A stretch of 64,000 nt of DNA from Candidatus Enterococcus leclercqii (lineage in GTDB: Bacteria; Bacillota; Bacilli; Lactobacillales; Enterococcaceae): the NCBI RefSeq assembly GCF_009933135.1, contig NZ_MAEH01000017.1:186001-250000 (forward strand), given 5' to 3'. Positions 42,011-51,341 of this stretch are shown piece after piece. How positions within the stretch are numbered: the stretch's first letter is position 1; every line of letters begins with the position of its first letter. The notes beneath the pieces are model-generated. The model saw only the letters and a program-made list of their open reading frames with translations, was not told the DNA's origin and ran no database searches. Position numbers and translations under genes: made by a program.

Positions 42011-42417
42011 CAGATTCAGCTAAAAAACCGGCGAAGAAAAAGTGAGAAGTAAATTGTCCACAAGTTAAATAAGCTGTGGATAAAGAGATACACAGCAAGG
42101 AAAAAAGTTATCAACAAGATAAAAAAATCTGTGGACATTTCGACTGCTAAAAAAAGAAATCCACAGATAGCTGGGAGAAATTCTACTTGATATCTAGGAG
42201 TTTATAGGAGTTATCCACGGAAAAATGTATCCTTGTTGAAAACTTTTATACAGGAGGGGGATTTGTGGAAAACCTCGGAAAAACTCTGTGGGAGCTAAAA
42301 ACGCACAAAAATCATTATCCACAGATATGCACAACTAAAAAATTCTGAAATGTGGATAAGTTTTTTGAAAATGGAACTGAAGGCAGAAGCCCTCAGTCAG
42401 GAAATTTCTGTGGAAAA
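42004..42417. other. oriC: oriC part 1: DnaA-box cluster upstream of dnaA
   Basis: Exact boxes: TGTGGATAA at 42075-42083 and 42351-42359, TTATCCACA at 42315-42323. One- or two-mismatch boxes: TTTTCCACA 42004, TTGTCCACA 42054, TGTGGACAT 42130, TTATCCACG 42211, TGTGGAAAA 42264 and 42409. AT-rich runs lie between. It sits between divergent dnaA and rpmH, the standard Firmicute position, and strand bias of genes switches here. Confidence 0.92.
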
Positions 42418-42462
42418 CTAAAAGACAGTGAAAATGATCGAGGCCATTCCACCAAAAATTTA

Positions 42463-42492
42463 TTGACAAATGTCTGGTGGACTCGGTATACT
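42463..42492 (+). promoter_or_regulatory. Promoter of rpmH
   Basis: -35 TTGACA, 18-bp spacer, -10 TATACT; start near 42499, about 47 bases before rpmH. Confidence 0.8.
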
Positions 42493-42545
42493 ATCAAAGT
42501 ATGTCTGTAGTGATAGAACAATGACTCTCTTGGAGGTGGACAATA

Positions 42546-42680
42546 ATGAAAAGAACTTATCAACCAAACAAACGCAAACGCCAAAAAGTTCACGGTTTCC
42601 GTAAACGTATGAGCACTAAAAACGGACGTCGCGTGTTAGCTTCACGTCGTCTTAAAGGACGTAAAGTCTTATCTGCCTAA
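42546..42680 (+). CDS. rpmH: 50S ribosomal protein L34
   Basis: 44-residue, very basic ribosomal protein: [17 protein letters not shown] at the start (after Met), then [20 protein letters not shown]. Exact family length. It is a structural part of the 50S subunit. GGAGG lies ten bases before the ATG. First gene to the right of oriC and transcribed away from it; a strong terminator follows directly. Confidence 0.98.
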   Translation: MKRTYQPNKRKRQKVHGFRKRMSTKNGRRVLASRRLKGRKVLSA

Positions 42681-42681
42681 G

Positions 42682-42707
42682 CCACTGGGGTCCAGTGGTT
42701 TTTTTTT
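42682..42707 (+). terminator. Terminator after rpmH
   Basis: CCACTGG / CCAGTGG, short loop, nine T. A second hairpin with AAAAATCAGC / GGCTGATTTTTT arms follows at 42712-42761. Some read-through to rnpA is probable. Confidence 0.88.
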
Positions 42708-42959
42708 GCCCAAAAATCAGCTGCTGCTAAAAGTCTTGTTTTTGGTGGCGGCTGATTTTTTAGTTCTTTTTTGGCAACTCTCTTTGCCAGCAGGGTGTGA
42801 TTGAATCGAAAAATATGCAGGCAGCTGGAGGAATGGCAACTTAATTTTGGTGGGAACTGATGGGACGGGGAATTTTTAATTTTTAAGGTGAAGTTTGAGG
42901 GGCTTCTATGGTATTATTGGAAAGTGAGTAAACGATTTTAGAAGAAATGAAGGATCACC

Positions 42960-43304
42960 ATGAGAAAGGCTTATCGCGTCAAATCAGAGCGGGATTTTCA
43001 AAAAGTATTTAAAAAAGGCGAATCCTGCGCCAATCGGAAGTTTGTGGTTTACCGTTTGGCAAAACCGGGACAAGCTCATTTTCGTGTGGGACTGTCTGTC
43101 GGTAAAAAGGTAGGAAACGCTGTGGAGCGCAACCGGGTCAAGCGGATGCTGCGGGCCAGCCTGTTTGCATTGAAAGATCAGATCGATCCGGAAATCGACT
43201 TTATCGTGATTGCGCGACCGTCTGTGAAAGATTGCGACTCAAAAGCAGTCATGAGCAATCTGATCCACGTCTTGAAACTCGCAAAAATTATTGATAATTC
43301 ATAA
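42960..43304 (+). CDS. rnpA: Ribonuclease P protein component
   Basis: 114-residue basic protein that assists the RNase P RNA in cutting tRNA 5' leaders. Starts RKAYRVKSERDFQKVFKKG after Met; contains the RNP signature GNAVERNRVKRMLR (about residue 57). AAGGA lies eight bases before the ATG. yidC follows 20 bp later, the usual rpmH-rnpA-yidC-jag order. Confidence 0.97.
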   Translation: MRKAYRVKSERDFQKVFKKGESCANRKFVVYRLAKPGQAHFRVGLSVGKKVGNAVERNRVKRMLRASLFALKDQIDPEIDFIVIARPSVKDCDSKAVMSNLIHVLKLAKIIDNS

Positions 43305-43324
43305 GTAGAAGGGATTTTTGTCCA

Positions 43325-44152
43325 GTGAAAAACAAAAAACGCATTCTTTTGCTGGCGGGAATGTTGGCTATGGTCTTCGTTTTGTCCGCCTGCGGAACCG
43401 GAGAGGTCAATGCAAACAGTACCGGATTTTGGGATCGGTACATCGTTTATAACTTTGCCCAAGCGATCAAAGCCCTGTCGTTTGGCAATGCCGGAATCGG
43501 TATCATCCTCTTTACGTTGATTATCCGGGTCATCTTATTGCCGCTGATGCACTTTCAAAACAAGAGCATGCGCAAGACCCAAGAACTTCAACCACAACTA
43601 AAAGAGCTGCAACAAAAATATGCTTCCCGAGATGCAGAGACACAACAACGTCTGCGGGACGAACAACAACGACTATATGCAGAACATGGTGTGAATCCTT
43701 ACGCCGGCTGTCTGCCGATGCTTGTTCAGATGCCAATCTTGATGGCACTGTGGCAATCCATTCAACGGACTCCAAGCTTGACCAACGGAAAATTCCTGTG
43801 GTTGGAACTGGGACATCCGGATCCATTTTTCATCTTGCCGGTTTTGGCGGCACTGTTCACCTTTGCCAGCACCTATCTGTCGAGTATGAGTCAATTGGAA
43901 TCCAATGCCAGCATGAAGATTATGAACTTCGCGATGCCGATTATGATTTTGCTGATGGGTATCAACTTAGCCAGTGGTCTGTCACTGTACTGGGTAGTCT
44001 CCAATGCTTTCCAAGTTGTACAAACTCTGCTGATCAACAATCCTTTCAAGATTCGTCGCGAAAGAGAAGAAGTTGCCAGACAGCAACGAGAAAAAGAACG
44101 GGCGCTGCAAAAAGCATTGAACCCGAAGAAAAAACGCAACAAAAAACGCTAA
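43325..44152 (+). CDS. yidC: Membrane protein insertase YidC
   Basis: 275-residue insertase of the Oxa1/YidC/SpoIIIJ family. N-terminal lipoprotein signal with lipobox LSAC (Cys about residue 23), then five helices. The Arg in FTLIIRVILLPLMHFQ is the family's hydrophilic-groove Arg, and ANPYAGCLPML-like NPYAGCLPMLVQMPI follows. The C-terminus is strongly basic (about 30 Lys/Arg-rich residues), typical of YidC2-like proteins that contact ribosomes. GTG start with AAGGGA upstream. Confidence 0.95.
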   Translation: MKNKKRILLLAGMLAMVFVLSACGTGEVNANSTGFWDRYIVYNFAQAIKALSFGNAGIGIILFTLIIRVILLPLMHFQNKSMRKTQELQPQLKELQQKYASRDAETQQRLRDEQQRLYAEHGVNPYAGCLPMLVQMPILMALWQSIQRTPSLTNGKFLWLELGHPDPFFILPVLAALFTFASTYLSSMSQLESNASMKIMNFAMPIMILLMGINLASGLSLYWVVSNAFQVVQTLLINNPFKIRREREEVARQQREKERALQKALNPKKKRNKKR

Positions 44153-44166
44153 ATACAATGATTCAG

Positions 44167-44198
44167 AAAATCCGCTATCTGCGAGGATGGCGGATTTT
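44167..44198 (+). terminator. Weak terminator between yidC and jag
   Basis: AAAATCCGC / GCGGATTTT hairpin with only a four-T run, 14 bases past the yidC stop; it probably allows read-through to jag. Confidence 0.45.
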
Positions 44199-44353
44199 CC
44201 CGCTTATTGATCCTTTTTTGGCAGCAATGGCCGGCAAAGTCTGATTTTTACTTAGGGAAAATAAGCCAAAAACGATGGGAAATGGTATCATGGAGTATCG
44301 AGTAATCTGATTTTTCATTGAAAAATCATGAAGAGATATAGGAGGTTGTAAGT

Positions 44354-45121
44354 ATGCCGATTTATGAAGGGGCAACAGTGCAAGAAGCAATCCAAAAAGG
44401 GCTGTCAGCGCTGAGTATTGCCAAAGATGAAGCTGTAATTGAAGTGGTAGAAGAAGCCAAAAAGGGTTTTCTGGGGATGGGCAAAAAAAACGCCCGCGTT
44501 TCAGTTGAGCCCAGCGTCGCAGAAGAAATCAGCGAAGCGGTAGAAGAGGTTGTGGCTGACGTTACTGCCGAAGACCAAGTGACACCAGTCGTTGAACTGG
44601 AGCTTGAAGAGGTTACAGTGCCGGAGGAAGATAGCCGGCAAGTTTTGTCGGAATTGGAGGATGAAGCGGCTCTGACACAGTTGGCGCTGTATCTGACCAA
44701 TATCAGCAATGAGCTGAAGGCACCGGCATTGGTGAAAATGAAACGAGAAGACGGTCTGATTGTTTTCCAATTGGATACGCAAAAGCAGGGGATTTTAATC
44801 GGTAAGCACGGTAAAATGCTGAATGCCCTGCAATATTTGGCACAGGTTTTCATCCACCGTGTAGCCAAAAATAAACTTTCAGTAGTGGTGAATGTCGGTG
44901 ATTACCGACAAAAACGTCAAGCTATCTTAGAACGTTTGGCAGAACGAACTGCTGAGAAAGTCAAACGCACCGGACGTCCGGTCTTTTTGGAACCGATGCC
45001 GGCCTTTGAACGCAAACAAATCCATTCCGTTTTGAGTAAAGATGATGCTGTTCAGACGCATTCTGAAGGGGACGAGCCCTATCGTTACTTGGTAGTGGAA
45101 CCTGCGAAAAGATATTATTGA
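44354..45121 (+). CDS. jag: RNA-binding protein Jag/KhpB
   Basis: 255 residues: N-terminal Jag_N domain (about 1-50, ending KKGFLGMGKKNARV), an acidic Glu/Val-rich linker (about 55-110), a KH domain with GKHGKMLNALQYL, and a C-terminal R3H domain (ERKQIHSVLSKDDAVQTHSEG; position guide). KhpB partners KhpA in RNA binding and influences cell elongation in pneumococcus. AGGAGG is eight bases before the ATG. It is followed by trailer module E. Confidence 0.94.
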   Translation: MPIYEGATVQEAIQKGLSALSIAKDEAVIEVVEEAKKGFLGMGKKNARVSVEPSVAEEISEAVEEVVADVTAEDQVTPVVELELEEVTVPEEDSRQVLSELEDEAALTQLALYLTNISNELKAPALVKMKREDGLIVFQLDTQKQGILIGKHGKMLNALQYLAQVFIHRVAKNKLSVVVNVGDYRQKRQAILERLAERTAEKVKRTGRPVFLEPMPAFERKQIHSVLSKDDAVQTHSEGDEPYRYLVVEPAKRYY

Positions 45122-45135
45122 GATCAAAAGAGTTT

Positions 45136-45244
45136 GTGACAAGCCTCTGATCAGCTTTTTTTGAACGCAAGCATTACCAAAGTAAGTTAGCAAAAGACCA
45201 GCAGCTTCCGCTAAAAAACGGTGGAAACTGCTGGTCTTTTCATT
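45136..45244 (+). repeat. 3'-trailer module E, after jag
   Basis: Starts 14 bases past the jag stop, in sense: GTGAC with a TGATCA partner (45136-45153), a shortened box CCAAAGTAAGTTAGCAAAAG (45177-45196), and a terminator stem AAAAGACCAGCAG.TTCC / GGAA.CTGCTGGTCTTTT. The box has lost about four bases compared with the other copies. Confidence 0.65.
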
Positions 45245-45353
45245 TGTACAAGCCTTGAAAAACAAGGGAATGTCTGCGTGAATAATTTCAATAAAAATAC
45301 TGATATACCAACGTTTTTAAGCTTTGATAACCCTTGTTTCCCGCAAAAATACG

Positions 45354-45382
45354 TTGACATCTACCGGGAATCACAGTATATT
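45354..45382 (+). promoter_or_regulatory. Near-consensus promoter of a small RNA
   Basis: -35 TTGACA (perfect), 17-bp spacer, -10 TATATT; expected start about 45389. No ribosome site and no gene follow on this strand before the terminator at 45472. Confidence 0.8.
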
Positions 45383-45388
45383 CTAGTA

Positions 45389-45478
45389 GAAATCATTCTT
45401 ATCGAAGGAAAGACGCCAGAGTAGTCGAAACTTTGATAGAGAGCCCTCTGTTGCCAGCCATACAACAGAGGGTTTTTT
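45389..45478 (+). ncRNA. Candidate small RNA, about 90 nt
   Basis: A transcript from the promoter at 45354-45382 would run about 90 bases to a strong terminator with perfect arms CCCTCTGTTG (45444-45453) / CAACAGAGGG (45463-45472) followed by six T. The 55 bases between contain no start codon with a ribosome site. The next plus-strand gene (mnmE) is 900 bp away, and ybjQ lies on the other strand, so this is not a leader. I recognise no known RNA family in it. Confidence 0.6.
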
Positions 45479-45565
45479 GTTGTAAAAATAGGCAGCCTTC
45501 TGCCAGCGGGAAGGGCTATTGTCTAAAAGAGCATCAACTGGCTGATGCTCTATGACAACAAAAGA

Positions 45566-45601
45566 CACCAGCCATCCTAGTCAAAACAAGGAAGGCTGGT
45601 G
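45566..45601 (-). terminator. Terminator of the ybjQ gene
   Basis: CACCAGCC / GGCTGGTG hairpin on the minus strand 15 bases past the stop. A second hairpin (GAGCATCA / TGATGCTC then TTTT) follows at about 45528-45556, so the two act in tandem. Confidence 0.75.
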
Positions 45602-45616
45602 CAATCGTTGAAGAAA

Positions 45617-45970
45617 TCAACCACCAATTGTGGATTGGATAAATTGGACGACAGTGCCATATGCGAAGATCTCCAAGCAAGTTTTGCCTTCAACCGTCAC
45701 GTGGGCGTGATCGAAATGGCAGTTGATGACGGCGTTGGCTCCATATGCGTGGGCCATTCGTTGCAATTTCAATTTGATACCTGCCAAAGATTCATTGGGA
45801 TCGACGGCCTGATCAAAAAGATCGGTTTCGAATTTTTCCGCCACAAAGATGACGTCTCGTACCACATAGCTACGATTGATATTGCCAGTGGAGAGGATGA
45901 CCTCCTTGATTCGTTGATTTTCTTCTTTTGTCCCGTCAGACTTGTCGTTTCTATCGTTGAAAATACTCAT
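45617..45970 (-). CDS. YbjQ/UPF0145 family protein
   Basis: 117-residue cytoplasmic protein of the YbjQ (DUF74) family, which forms pentameric rings; function unproven, sometimes called heavy-metal-binding domain. Typical segments are LAGIKLKLQRMAHAYGANAVIN (position guide) and the final EIFAYGTVVQF. The N-terminal 25 residues are charged and variable. The start at 45970 follows AAGGGAG; an 18-codon in-frame extension has no ribosome site. It is head-on to replication between jag and mnmE. Confidence 0.82.
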   Translation of the reverse strand: MSIFNDRNDKSDGTKEENQRIKEVILSTGNINRSYVVRDVIFVAEKFETDLFDQAVDPNESLAGIKLKLQRMAHAYGANAVINCHFDHAHVTVEGKTCLEIFAYGTVVQFIQSTIGG

Positions 45971-46177
45971 GATACCTGCTCCCTTCCAATTGTACTGGGG
46001 AATCTTTCCAAAGCTTGTGGGCAAAACTAGTTATTTATGACAGCTGCTGCTTCAAAAAGGATTTATGCTTTTGCAAGGCGTTTGTCTAGCATGGTTTTTC
46101 CCCGTCTCACTTATGATTTTACCGTTTTTTGATTCTTTAAGTAAAGGTAAAACCCCCTGAATCTGTAAAAAGCAGTC

Positions 46178-46322
46178 TTGCACCGGTTTTGAAATTGTGC
46201 TAAATTAATGAAGAATTTAAATAGAAGACAAGCAGTGAAAGTGCTAAGTCGAGCCGTTTGGCAGAAAGTTTTGGAGAATGAAACTTTTTTTGCCCACCGT
46301 GTTCGAATGGGGCGCTTTTTTT
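46178..46322 (+). promoter_or_regulatory. mnmE promoter and leader with two hairpin/T-run elements
   Basis: -35 TTGCAC (46178), 17-bp spacer, -10 TAAATT (46201-46206). The leader then carries AAAGTTT / AAACTTT plus T-run (46265-46291) and GCCCA / TGGGGC plus seven T (46292-46322), both before the mnmE ribosome site. The first could also be the end of an upstream transcript. Confidence 0.4.
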
Positions 46323-46376
46323 ATTGCATTTTTGTCGGAAGTTCGACAAGTAAACGATTCAAAAAGGAGCAGAGTC

Positions 46377-47774
46377 ATGGCTGAAATCACACAGGAATTC
46401 GATACGATCGCGGCAATCTCGACACCGCCGGGGGAAGGAGCGATTTCCATCGTTCGTCTCAGCGGGGAAGAAGCTGTCAAAATCGCTGCTGAAATCTACC
46501 AGAGTGGCAGTAAATGTCTGGCGGAGGTTCCCACCCATACGATTCACTATGGACACATCGTGGACCCCGCTGATCAGCGATTGGTGGATGAGGTGATGGT
46601 CACCGTGTTGCGGGCACCCAAAACCTTTACACGAGAAGATGTCGTGGAAATCAACTGTCACGGCGGTATGGTAGTTACCAATCAGATCTTACAGCTGGCA
46701 TTGCGGCAAGGCGCGCGGCTGGCAGAGCCAGGAGAGTTTACCAAGCGGGCCTTTTTGAACGGCCGTGTTGATCTGTCACAGGCCGAAGCAGTGATGGATT
46801 TGATTCGGGCCAAGACGGATAAAGCCATGAATGTCGCGCTAAATCAGCTGGACGGTAATTTGTCTGCCCTGATTCGCTCCTTACGCCAAGAAATTTTAGA
46901 GACCCTCGCCCAAGTAGAGGTTAATATCGACTATCCGGAATACGATGACGTAGAAGAGCTGACTACGCGGCTTTTGTTGGAAAAAGCTAATCAGGTCCAA
47001 GGACAAATCAATCAACTGCTAGTGACAGCCCAACAAGGAAAAATCCTGCGGGAAGGTTTGAGCACAGCCATTATCGGCCGGCCCAATGTCGGCAAATCCA
47101 GCCTGTTGAACTACCTGCTGGACGAGGAAAAAGCCATCGTCACAGATATTGCCGGTACGACCCGGGATGTCATTGAAGAATACGTCAACGTTCGGGGGGT
47201 TCCTCTCAAGCTGATCGATACGGCGGGCATTCGCGATACCGAAGATGTCGTTGAGAAAATCGGCGTTGAGCGCAGTAAAAAAGCGCTGGTCGAAGCAGAT
47301 TTGATTCTTTTGGTTCTGAATCAAAGTGAAGCGTTGACTGTGGCGGATCGTACCTTGTTGGAGCTGACTCGTGACAGCAAGCGAATCATCTTGTTGAACA
47401 AGACCGATCTGCCTCAAAAATTGGACCTGGCTGAAGTGGCTGTTTTGGCGGGGGACAGTGTTGTCTTTGCTGTCTCTGTGTTGGAACAAGAGGGATTGGA
47501 TCAGTTGGAAAATGCCATTGCGGCTTTGTTTTTTGCTGGCGGAACCGGTGAAAAGGATGCCTCTTACGTCTCCAATACGCGCCATATCGCTTTGCTGGAA
47601 AAAGCCGGGCAATCTCTTGGTGATGTAATCGGTGGCATCGAGGCGGGAATGCCGGTGGATCTGGTACAAATTGACATGACCCGTTGCTGGGATTATTTAG
47701 GAGAAATCGTAGGTGATAGTGTTCAAGATGAACTCATCACGCAATTATTCAGTCAATTTTGTCTTGGAAAATAA
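46377..47774 (+). CDS. mnmE: tRNA modification GTPase MnmE
   Basis: 465-residue GTPase that with MnmG installs the carboxymethylaminomethyl group on U34 of certain tRNAs. N-terminal folate-binding domain ([21 protein letters not shown] near residue 8; position guide), helical domain, and the G domain with [27 protein letters not shown] and NKTDL; C-terminal CLGK with the conserved Cys. The start at 46377 follows AAAAAGGAG; the upstream frame to 46278 lacks a site. mnmG follows after 164 bp. Confidence 0.97.
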   Translation: MAEITQEFDTIAAISTPPGEGAISIVRLSGEEAVKIAAEIYQSGSKCLAEVPTHTIHYGHIVDPADQRLVDEVMVTVLRAPKTFTREDVVEINCHGGMVVTNQILQLALRQGARLAEPGEFTKRAFLNGRVDLSQAEAVMDLIRAKTDKAMNVALNQLDGNLSALIRSLRQEILETLAQVEVNIDYPEYDDVEELTTRLLLEKANQVQGQINQLLVTAQQGKILREGLSTAIIGRPNVGKSSLLNYLLDEEKAIVTDIAGTTRDVIEEYVNVRGVPLKLIDTAGIRDTEDVVEKIGVERSKKALVEADLILLVLNQSEALTVADRTLLELTRDSKRIILLNKTDLPQKLDLAEVAVLAGDSVVFAVSVLEQEGLDQLENAIAALFFAGGTGEKDASYVSNTRHIALLEKAGQSLGDVIGGIEAGMPVDLVQIDMTRCWDYLGEIVGDSVQDELITQLFSQFCLGK

Positions 47775-47938
47775 TAAATAACAAATTTGTGTTGGTTGTT
47801 TTGTTATTTAATTTTCGCAACAAAAAAAGCCTGCCACCACAGCCGGCTCTCAAAAAAATCAGAGGCAGTGTGCAGATTACCTGCCTCAAAATCGCAATTT
47901 ATCAAGTCAAGTATGGAAAACAAGGAGCGAAAAAATAA

Positions 47939-49840
47939 ATGGAATTTCAAGCTGATTCTTATGATGTCGTCGTAGTCGGAGCCGGTCATGCCGGATCAGA
48001 AGCGGCATTAGCCAATGCACGAATGGGGAACAAGACCCTGCTTTTAACCATCAACCTGGATATGGTGGCTTTCATGCCTTGCAATCCTTCAGTCGGTGGT
48101 CCCGCAAAAGGCGTTGTCGTTCGAGAAATTGATGCATTGGGGGGCGAGATGGCTAAGAATATCGATAAGACCTATATCCAAATGCGGATGCTAAATACCG
48201 GTAAAGGGCCGGCTGTCCGGGCGCTGCGGGCACAGGCGGATAAAAAAGCCTACGCCAATGAAATGAAATACACGATTGAAAAAGAACCAAACCTGACCTT
48301 GCGTCAAGGACTGGTGGAAAAACTGATTGTAGAAGACGGTGTCTGTAAAGGGGTCATCACCAACACAGGGGCTCGTTACGCGGCAAAAGCGGTAATTATC
48401 ACGGCAGGAACGGCTCTGCGAGGAGAAATCATCATCGGAGAACTGAAATATTCCTCTGGTCCTAACAACTCACAGCCGTCTGTCGGTTTGGCAGATAACT
48501 TGAAAGAACATGGATTGGAGATTGCTCGTTTCAAAACGGGCACACCGCCACGGGTGAAATCTTCTACTATTGATTATTCTGTGACTGAGATTCAGCCTGG
48601 AGATGTTGAACCCAATCATTTCAGCTATGGGACACCTGACAGTGCCTACAAAACACAGCAGGAACCTTGCTGGTTGACCTATACAAATCTAAAGACACAT
48701 CAAATCATCCAAAACAATCTGCATCGTGCGCCGATGTTTACCGGAATCGTAGAAGGGGTGGGTGCTCGTTATTGCCCATCTATTGAAGACAAGATTGTAC
48801 GTTTTTCTGATAAGGAACGTCACCAGCTGTTTTTGGAACCAGAAGGGCTGCATACGGAGGAAGTCTATGTGCAAGGCTTGTCAACGTCAATGCCAGAAGA
48901 TGTTCAGGTGGATTTGTTGCGCTCCATTGCCGGCTTGGAAAATGTGGAAATGATGCGTACAGGCTATGCCATCGAGTATGATGTAGTCGTGCCTCATCAG
49001 CTGCGGCCCACTTTGGAAACCAAGTTGATCGAAAATCTTTACACTGCCGGTCAAACAAACGGCACCAGCGGCTATGAAGAAGCTGCCGGTCAAGGTTTGA
49101 TTGCCGGAATCAATGCTGGTTTGAAAATCCAAGGTAAAGAGCCATTGATTTTGCAACGAAGCGACGGGTATATCGGTGTCATGATTGATGACCTGGTGAC
49201 AAAAGGCACACAAGAACCTTATCGGCTACTGACCAGTCGTGCCGAATACCGCTTGATTTTGCGTCATGACAATGCGGATTTACGGTTGACTGAAATGGGG
49301 CATCAAATTGGTCTTGTCAAAGAGCCTCAGTATGAAGCTTACCTTGCGAAAAAAGCGGCAGTCGAAGGTGAAATTGCTCGTTTGCACAAGCTGCGAATCA
49401 AACCAACGGCTGAAGTTCAAGCATTTCTTGCCGAAAAAGGCGCAGCTGCTTTGAAGGACAGCGTATTGGCAGTTGAATTTCTCCGTCGCCCAGAAATCAG
49501 CTACCAGGAATTGTTGCAATTTATTCCTGCTGACGAAGTGTTGACTGCTAAAGAGATCGAACAGGTAGAAATCCAGATTAAGTATGAAGGCTACATCAAA
49601 AAAGCGATGGAAAAAGTTGAAAAGCTCAAACGCATGGAAGCAAAACGAATTCCAGAAAATATCGATTATGAAGCAATCAACGGTTTGGCTACGGAAGCTC
49701 GCCAAAAACTTATGAAGATTCAACCGGAAACTATCGCTCAAGCCAGTCGAATTAGTGGTGTCAACCCAGCAGATATCAGCATTTTGATGGTGTATATCGA
49801 ACAAGGCAAGATCGCCAAAGTGTCCACTGACAAGGCTTAG
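47939..49840 (+). CDS. mnmG: tRNA modification FAD enzyme MnmG
   Basis: 633-residue FAD/NADH enzyme, partner of MnmE in U34 modification. FAD-binding [12 protein letters not shown] near the start, [14 protein letters not shown] near 45, [14 protein letters not shown] near 200 (a conserved Cys occurs further on), and the [17 protein letters not shown] motif near 365. C-terminal GidA-associated domain complete. AAGGAG lies 11 bases before the ATG. Full length. Confidence 0.97.
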   Translation: MEFQADSYDVVVVGAGHAGSEAALANARMGNKTLLLTINLDMVAFMPCNPSVGGPAKGVVVREIDALGGEMAKNIDKTYIQMRMLNTGKGPAVRALRAQADKKAYANEMKYTIEKEPNLTLRQGLVEKLIVEDGVCKGVITNTGARYAAKAVIITAGTALRGEIIIGELKYSSGPNNSQPSVGLADNLKEHGLEIARFKTGTPPRVKSSTIDYSVTEIQPGDVEPNHFSYGTPDSAYKTQQEPCWLTYTNLKTHQIIQNNLHRAPMFTGIVEGVGARYCPSIEDKIVRFSDKERHQLFLEPEGLHTEEVYVQGLSTSMPEDVQVDLLRSIAGLENVEMMRTGYAIEYDVVVPHQLRPTLETKLIENLYTAGQTNGTSGYEEAAGQGLIAGINAGLKIQGKEPLILQRSDGYIGVMIDDLVTKGTQEPYRLLTSRAEYRLILRHDNADLRLTEMGHQIGLVKEPQYEAYLAKKAAVEGEIARLHKLRIKPTAEVQAFLAEKGAAALKDSVLAVEFLRRPEISYQELLQFIPADEVLTAKEIEQVEIQIKYEGYIKKAMEKVEKLKRMEAKRIPENIDYEAINGLATEARQKLMKIQPETIAQASRISGVNPADISILMVYIEQGKIAKVSTDKA

Positions 49841-49878
49841 TGTAGTGAAGCACCGCGGGGAAAAGCTGCCAATTCGAA

Positions 49879-49894
49879 TGTTTCACATGAAACT
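49879..49894. promoter_or_regulatory. Degenerate parS-like site
   Basis: TGTTTCACATGAAACT differs at two positions from the parS consensus. It lies just past mnmG, about 8 kb right of dnaA. ParB binding here is possible but weaker than at the two perfect sites. Confidence 0.35.
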
Positions 49895-49934
49895 TTTTAT
49901 TTCTTTGTCAGTTGGTATCAGAAAATTTAACAAT

Positions 49935-50021
49935 AAAAAAAGGCACTTCCACTGCATTTTGATGGAAGTGTCTTTTTTTGTAGCTCGCGTTTAGTAACTG
50001 AGGATTGGTACACTTCAGTTT
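49935..50021 (-). repeat. 3'-trailer module C, after the second MFS gene
   Basis: Starts 25 bases past the MFS stop, in sense: a small AACTGA / TCAGTT hairpin (49997-50020) in place of the GTGAC one, box sense TAAACGCGAG, CTA, CAAAAAAAG (49974-49994), and terminator stem GACACTTCCA / TGGAAGTGCC with T-run. The most divergent copy. Confidence 0.6.
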
Positions 50022-50045
50022 CTTCTTAATAAAGAAGGTAAGCTC

Positions 50046-51203
50046 TTAAACATTCAACGTCCGTTTTAAGCGAGGATAAATCAATACCCCGCCTGCAGCC
50101 AGCGCCAGACTGACAAAGACAAAGGTGCTGCGATAACCAAAAATCTGAATCAACCACCCACATAAAGGAAAGAAAGGGATCATCATCATGGAATAACAAA
50201 GGCTGTCGATACTATTGATAGTGGCTCGTTGCTCCGATGGAATCAGCTGATTGATAAAGTTGGAGCGAATCGGGGTTACCAAAGCCGGCAGACAGTTTGC
50301 CAAAATGTAGCAGGGAATAACCCCCACAACCGGCAAAAATCCAGAAGCGGCAGTGGCAATAGTCAGCAGTAATAAAACAATAGCAAACAGACGTGGCAAC
50401 GAAACCTGCTCTCCGACAACAGCAGCAAGACGCACAGCGGCCAATTGGAATAAGGTGCTGGCGAAGATTACCAGACTGATGCCAATCCCATTGATCCCCA
50501 GCTGTTCAAAGAAATTCTGAAAATAAAAATAATACGTGGCATTCAAGCTGTCAATAAAGGCGAAGGCCAGCATCACTAGGAACAGCCCGGGAATCTTCAA
50601 CGTCATGGCAAAGGCGCTGGTGATCAGCTGAAAGTAACGCTGTCGTTGCTGTCGAATACGAGGCGGTTCTTCAAAGCGCAGGGCAGTAAGAATCGCCAAA
50701 CCATTCAACAAAATCTGCAGCCAGTAGACACCGTCGAAAAACCAGTGGCTGAACAGACCCGCCACGACGATCCCCAATGAATTGCTGATTTCAAGGATCA
50801 TATTGATATTGGCAGTGACTTTCAGGTAGAGTTTTTCCTGCTTGACGGCTAACAAAGATTCAAAGACCAGGGCTTCATTGGTGCCGGAAGACAGATTGTA
50901 GCTGAGGGCGCTAAAGACAAAGCCCGCGGTCACAATCCAGAAATTACCACTTAGCACAGTCAGTAGGCAGCTGATTGTATTGATGATTCGACTGGCAATC
51001 AATGTATTTTTATAGCCGAAGCGATCGGCCAGGCTGCCAGAGGGTACTTCAAAGATAAAACTGGTGACATGAAAAACGGCTTCCATAATCCCGACTTCAA
51101 GTGGGGAAAAACCCTTTTGCGTCAGATAGAGCATCCAGAGGCCGGTGACTACGAACCACTGGAAAAAAGTATAGCGATAATTTCGTTTGATATTTTCTTG
51201 CAT
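50046..51203 (-). CDS. MFS transporter, drug-efflux-like
   Basis: 385-residue major facilitator protein with about 12 helices. Motif A is present as GSLADRFGYKNTLIASR (about residue 55), and FIFEVPSG precedes it; this type resembles Gram-positive multidrug or unknown-substrate exporters. AAAAAATGCA upstream gives only a weak ribosome site. Its promoter region carries two TTACGTAA palindromes and a tiny divergent ORF. Substrate is unknown. Confidence 0.8.
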   Translation of the reverse strand: MQENIKRNYRYTFFQWFVVTGLWMLYLTQKGFSPLEVGIMEAVFHVTSFIFEVPSGSLADRFGYKNTLIASRIINTISCLLTVLSGNFWIVTAGFVFSALSYNLSSGTNEALVFESLLAVKQEKLYLKVTANINMILEISNSLGIVVAGLFSHWFFDGVYWLQILLNGLAILTALRFEEPPRIRQQRQRYFQLITSAFAMTLKIPGLFLVMLAFAFIDSLNATYYFYFQNFFEQLGINGIGISLVIFASTLFQLAAVRLAAVVGEQVSLPRLFAIVLLLLTIATAASGFLPVVGVIPCYILANCLPALVTPIRSNFINQLIPSEQRATINSIDSLCYSMMMIPFFPLCGWLIQIFGYRSTFVFVSLALAAGGVLIYPRLKRTLNV

Positions 51204-51215
51204 TTTTTCTACTCC

Positions 51216-51262
51216 TTACGTAAAGTCCACCGAAATGATTGCTCCTACAGCGCCTTACGTAA
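51216..51262. promoter_or_regulatory. Two TTACGTAA palindromes upstream of MFS gene
   Basis: CCTTACGTAAA occurs twice (palindrome cores at 51216-51223 and 51255-51262), 39 bp apart, directly upstream of the MFS start. They look like operator sites for a dimeric repressor. A CGCAGTGGA / TCCACTGCG hairpin follows at about 51271-51298. Confidence 0.45.
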
Positions 51263-51341
51263 AAGAAAAAACGCAGTGGAAAAGAGACTCCACTGCGCCA
51301 TATTTGTTATTTTACAAATTTGCTCAAAGAGGAGGATCGGT

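Noticed and set aside
45221-45424. 67-codon plus-strand frame overlapping the sRNA promoter
   Set aside because: It begins inside the jag terminator stem, has no ribosome site and runs through the promoter.
47019-47669. 216-residue open frame on the minus strand inside mnmE
   Set aside because: Fully antisense to a well-conserved gene, no ribosome site, Gln/Phe-rich translation typical of a shadow frame.
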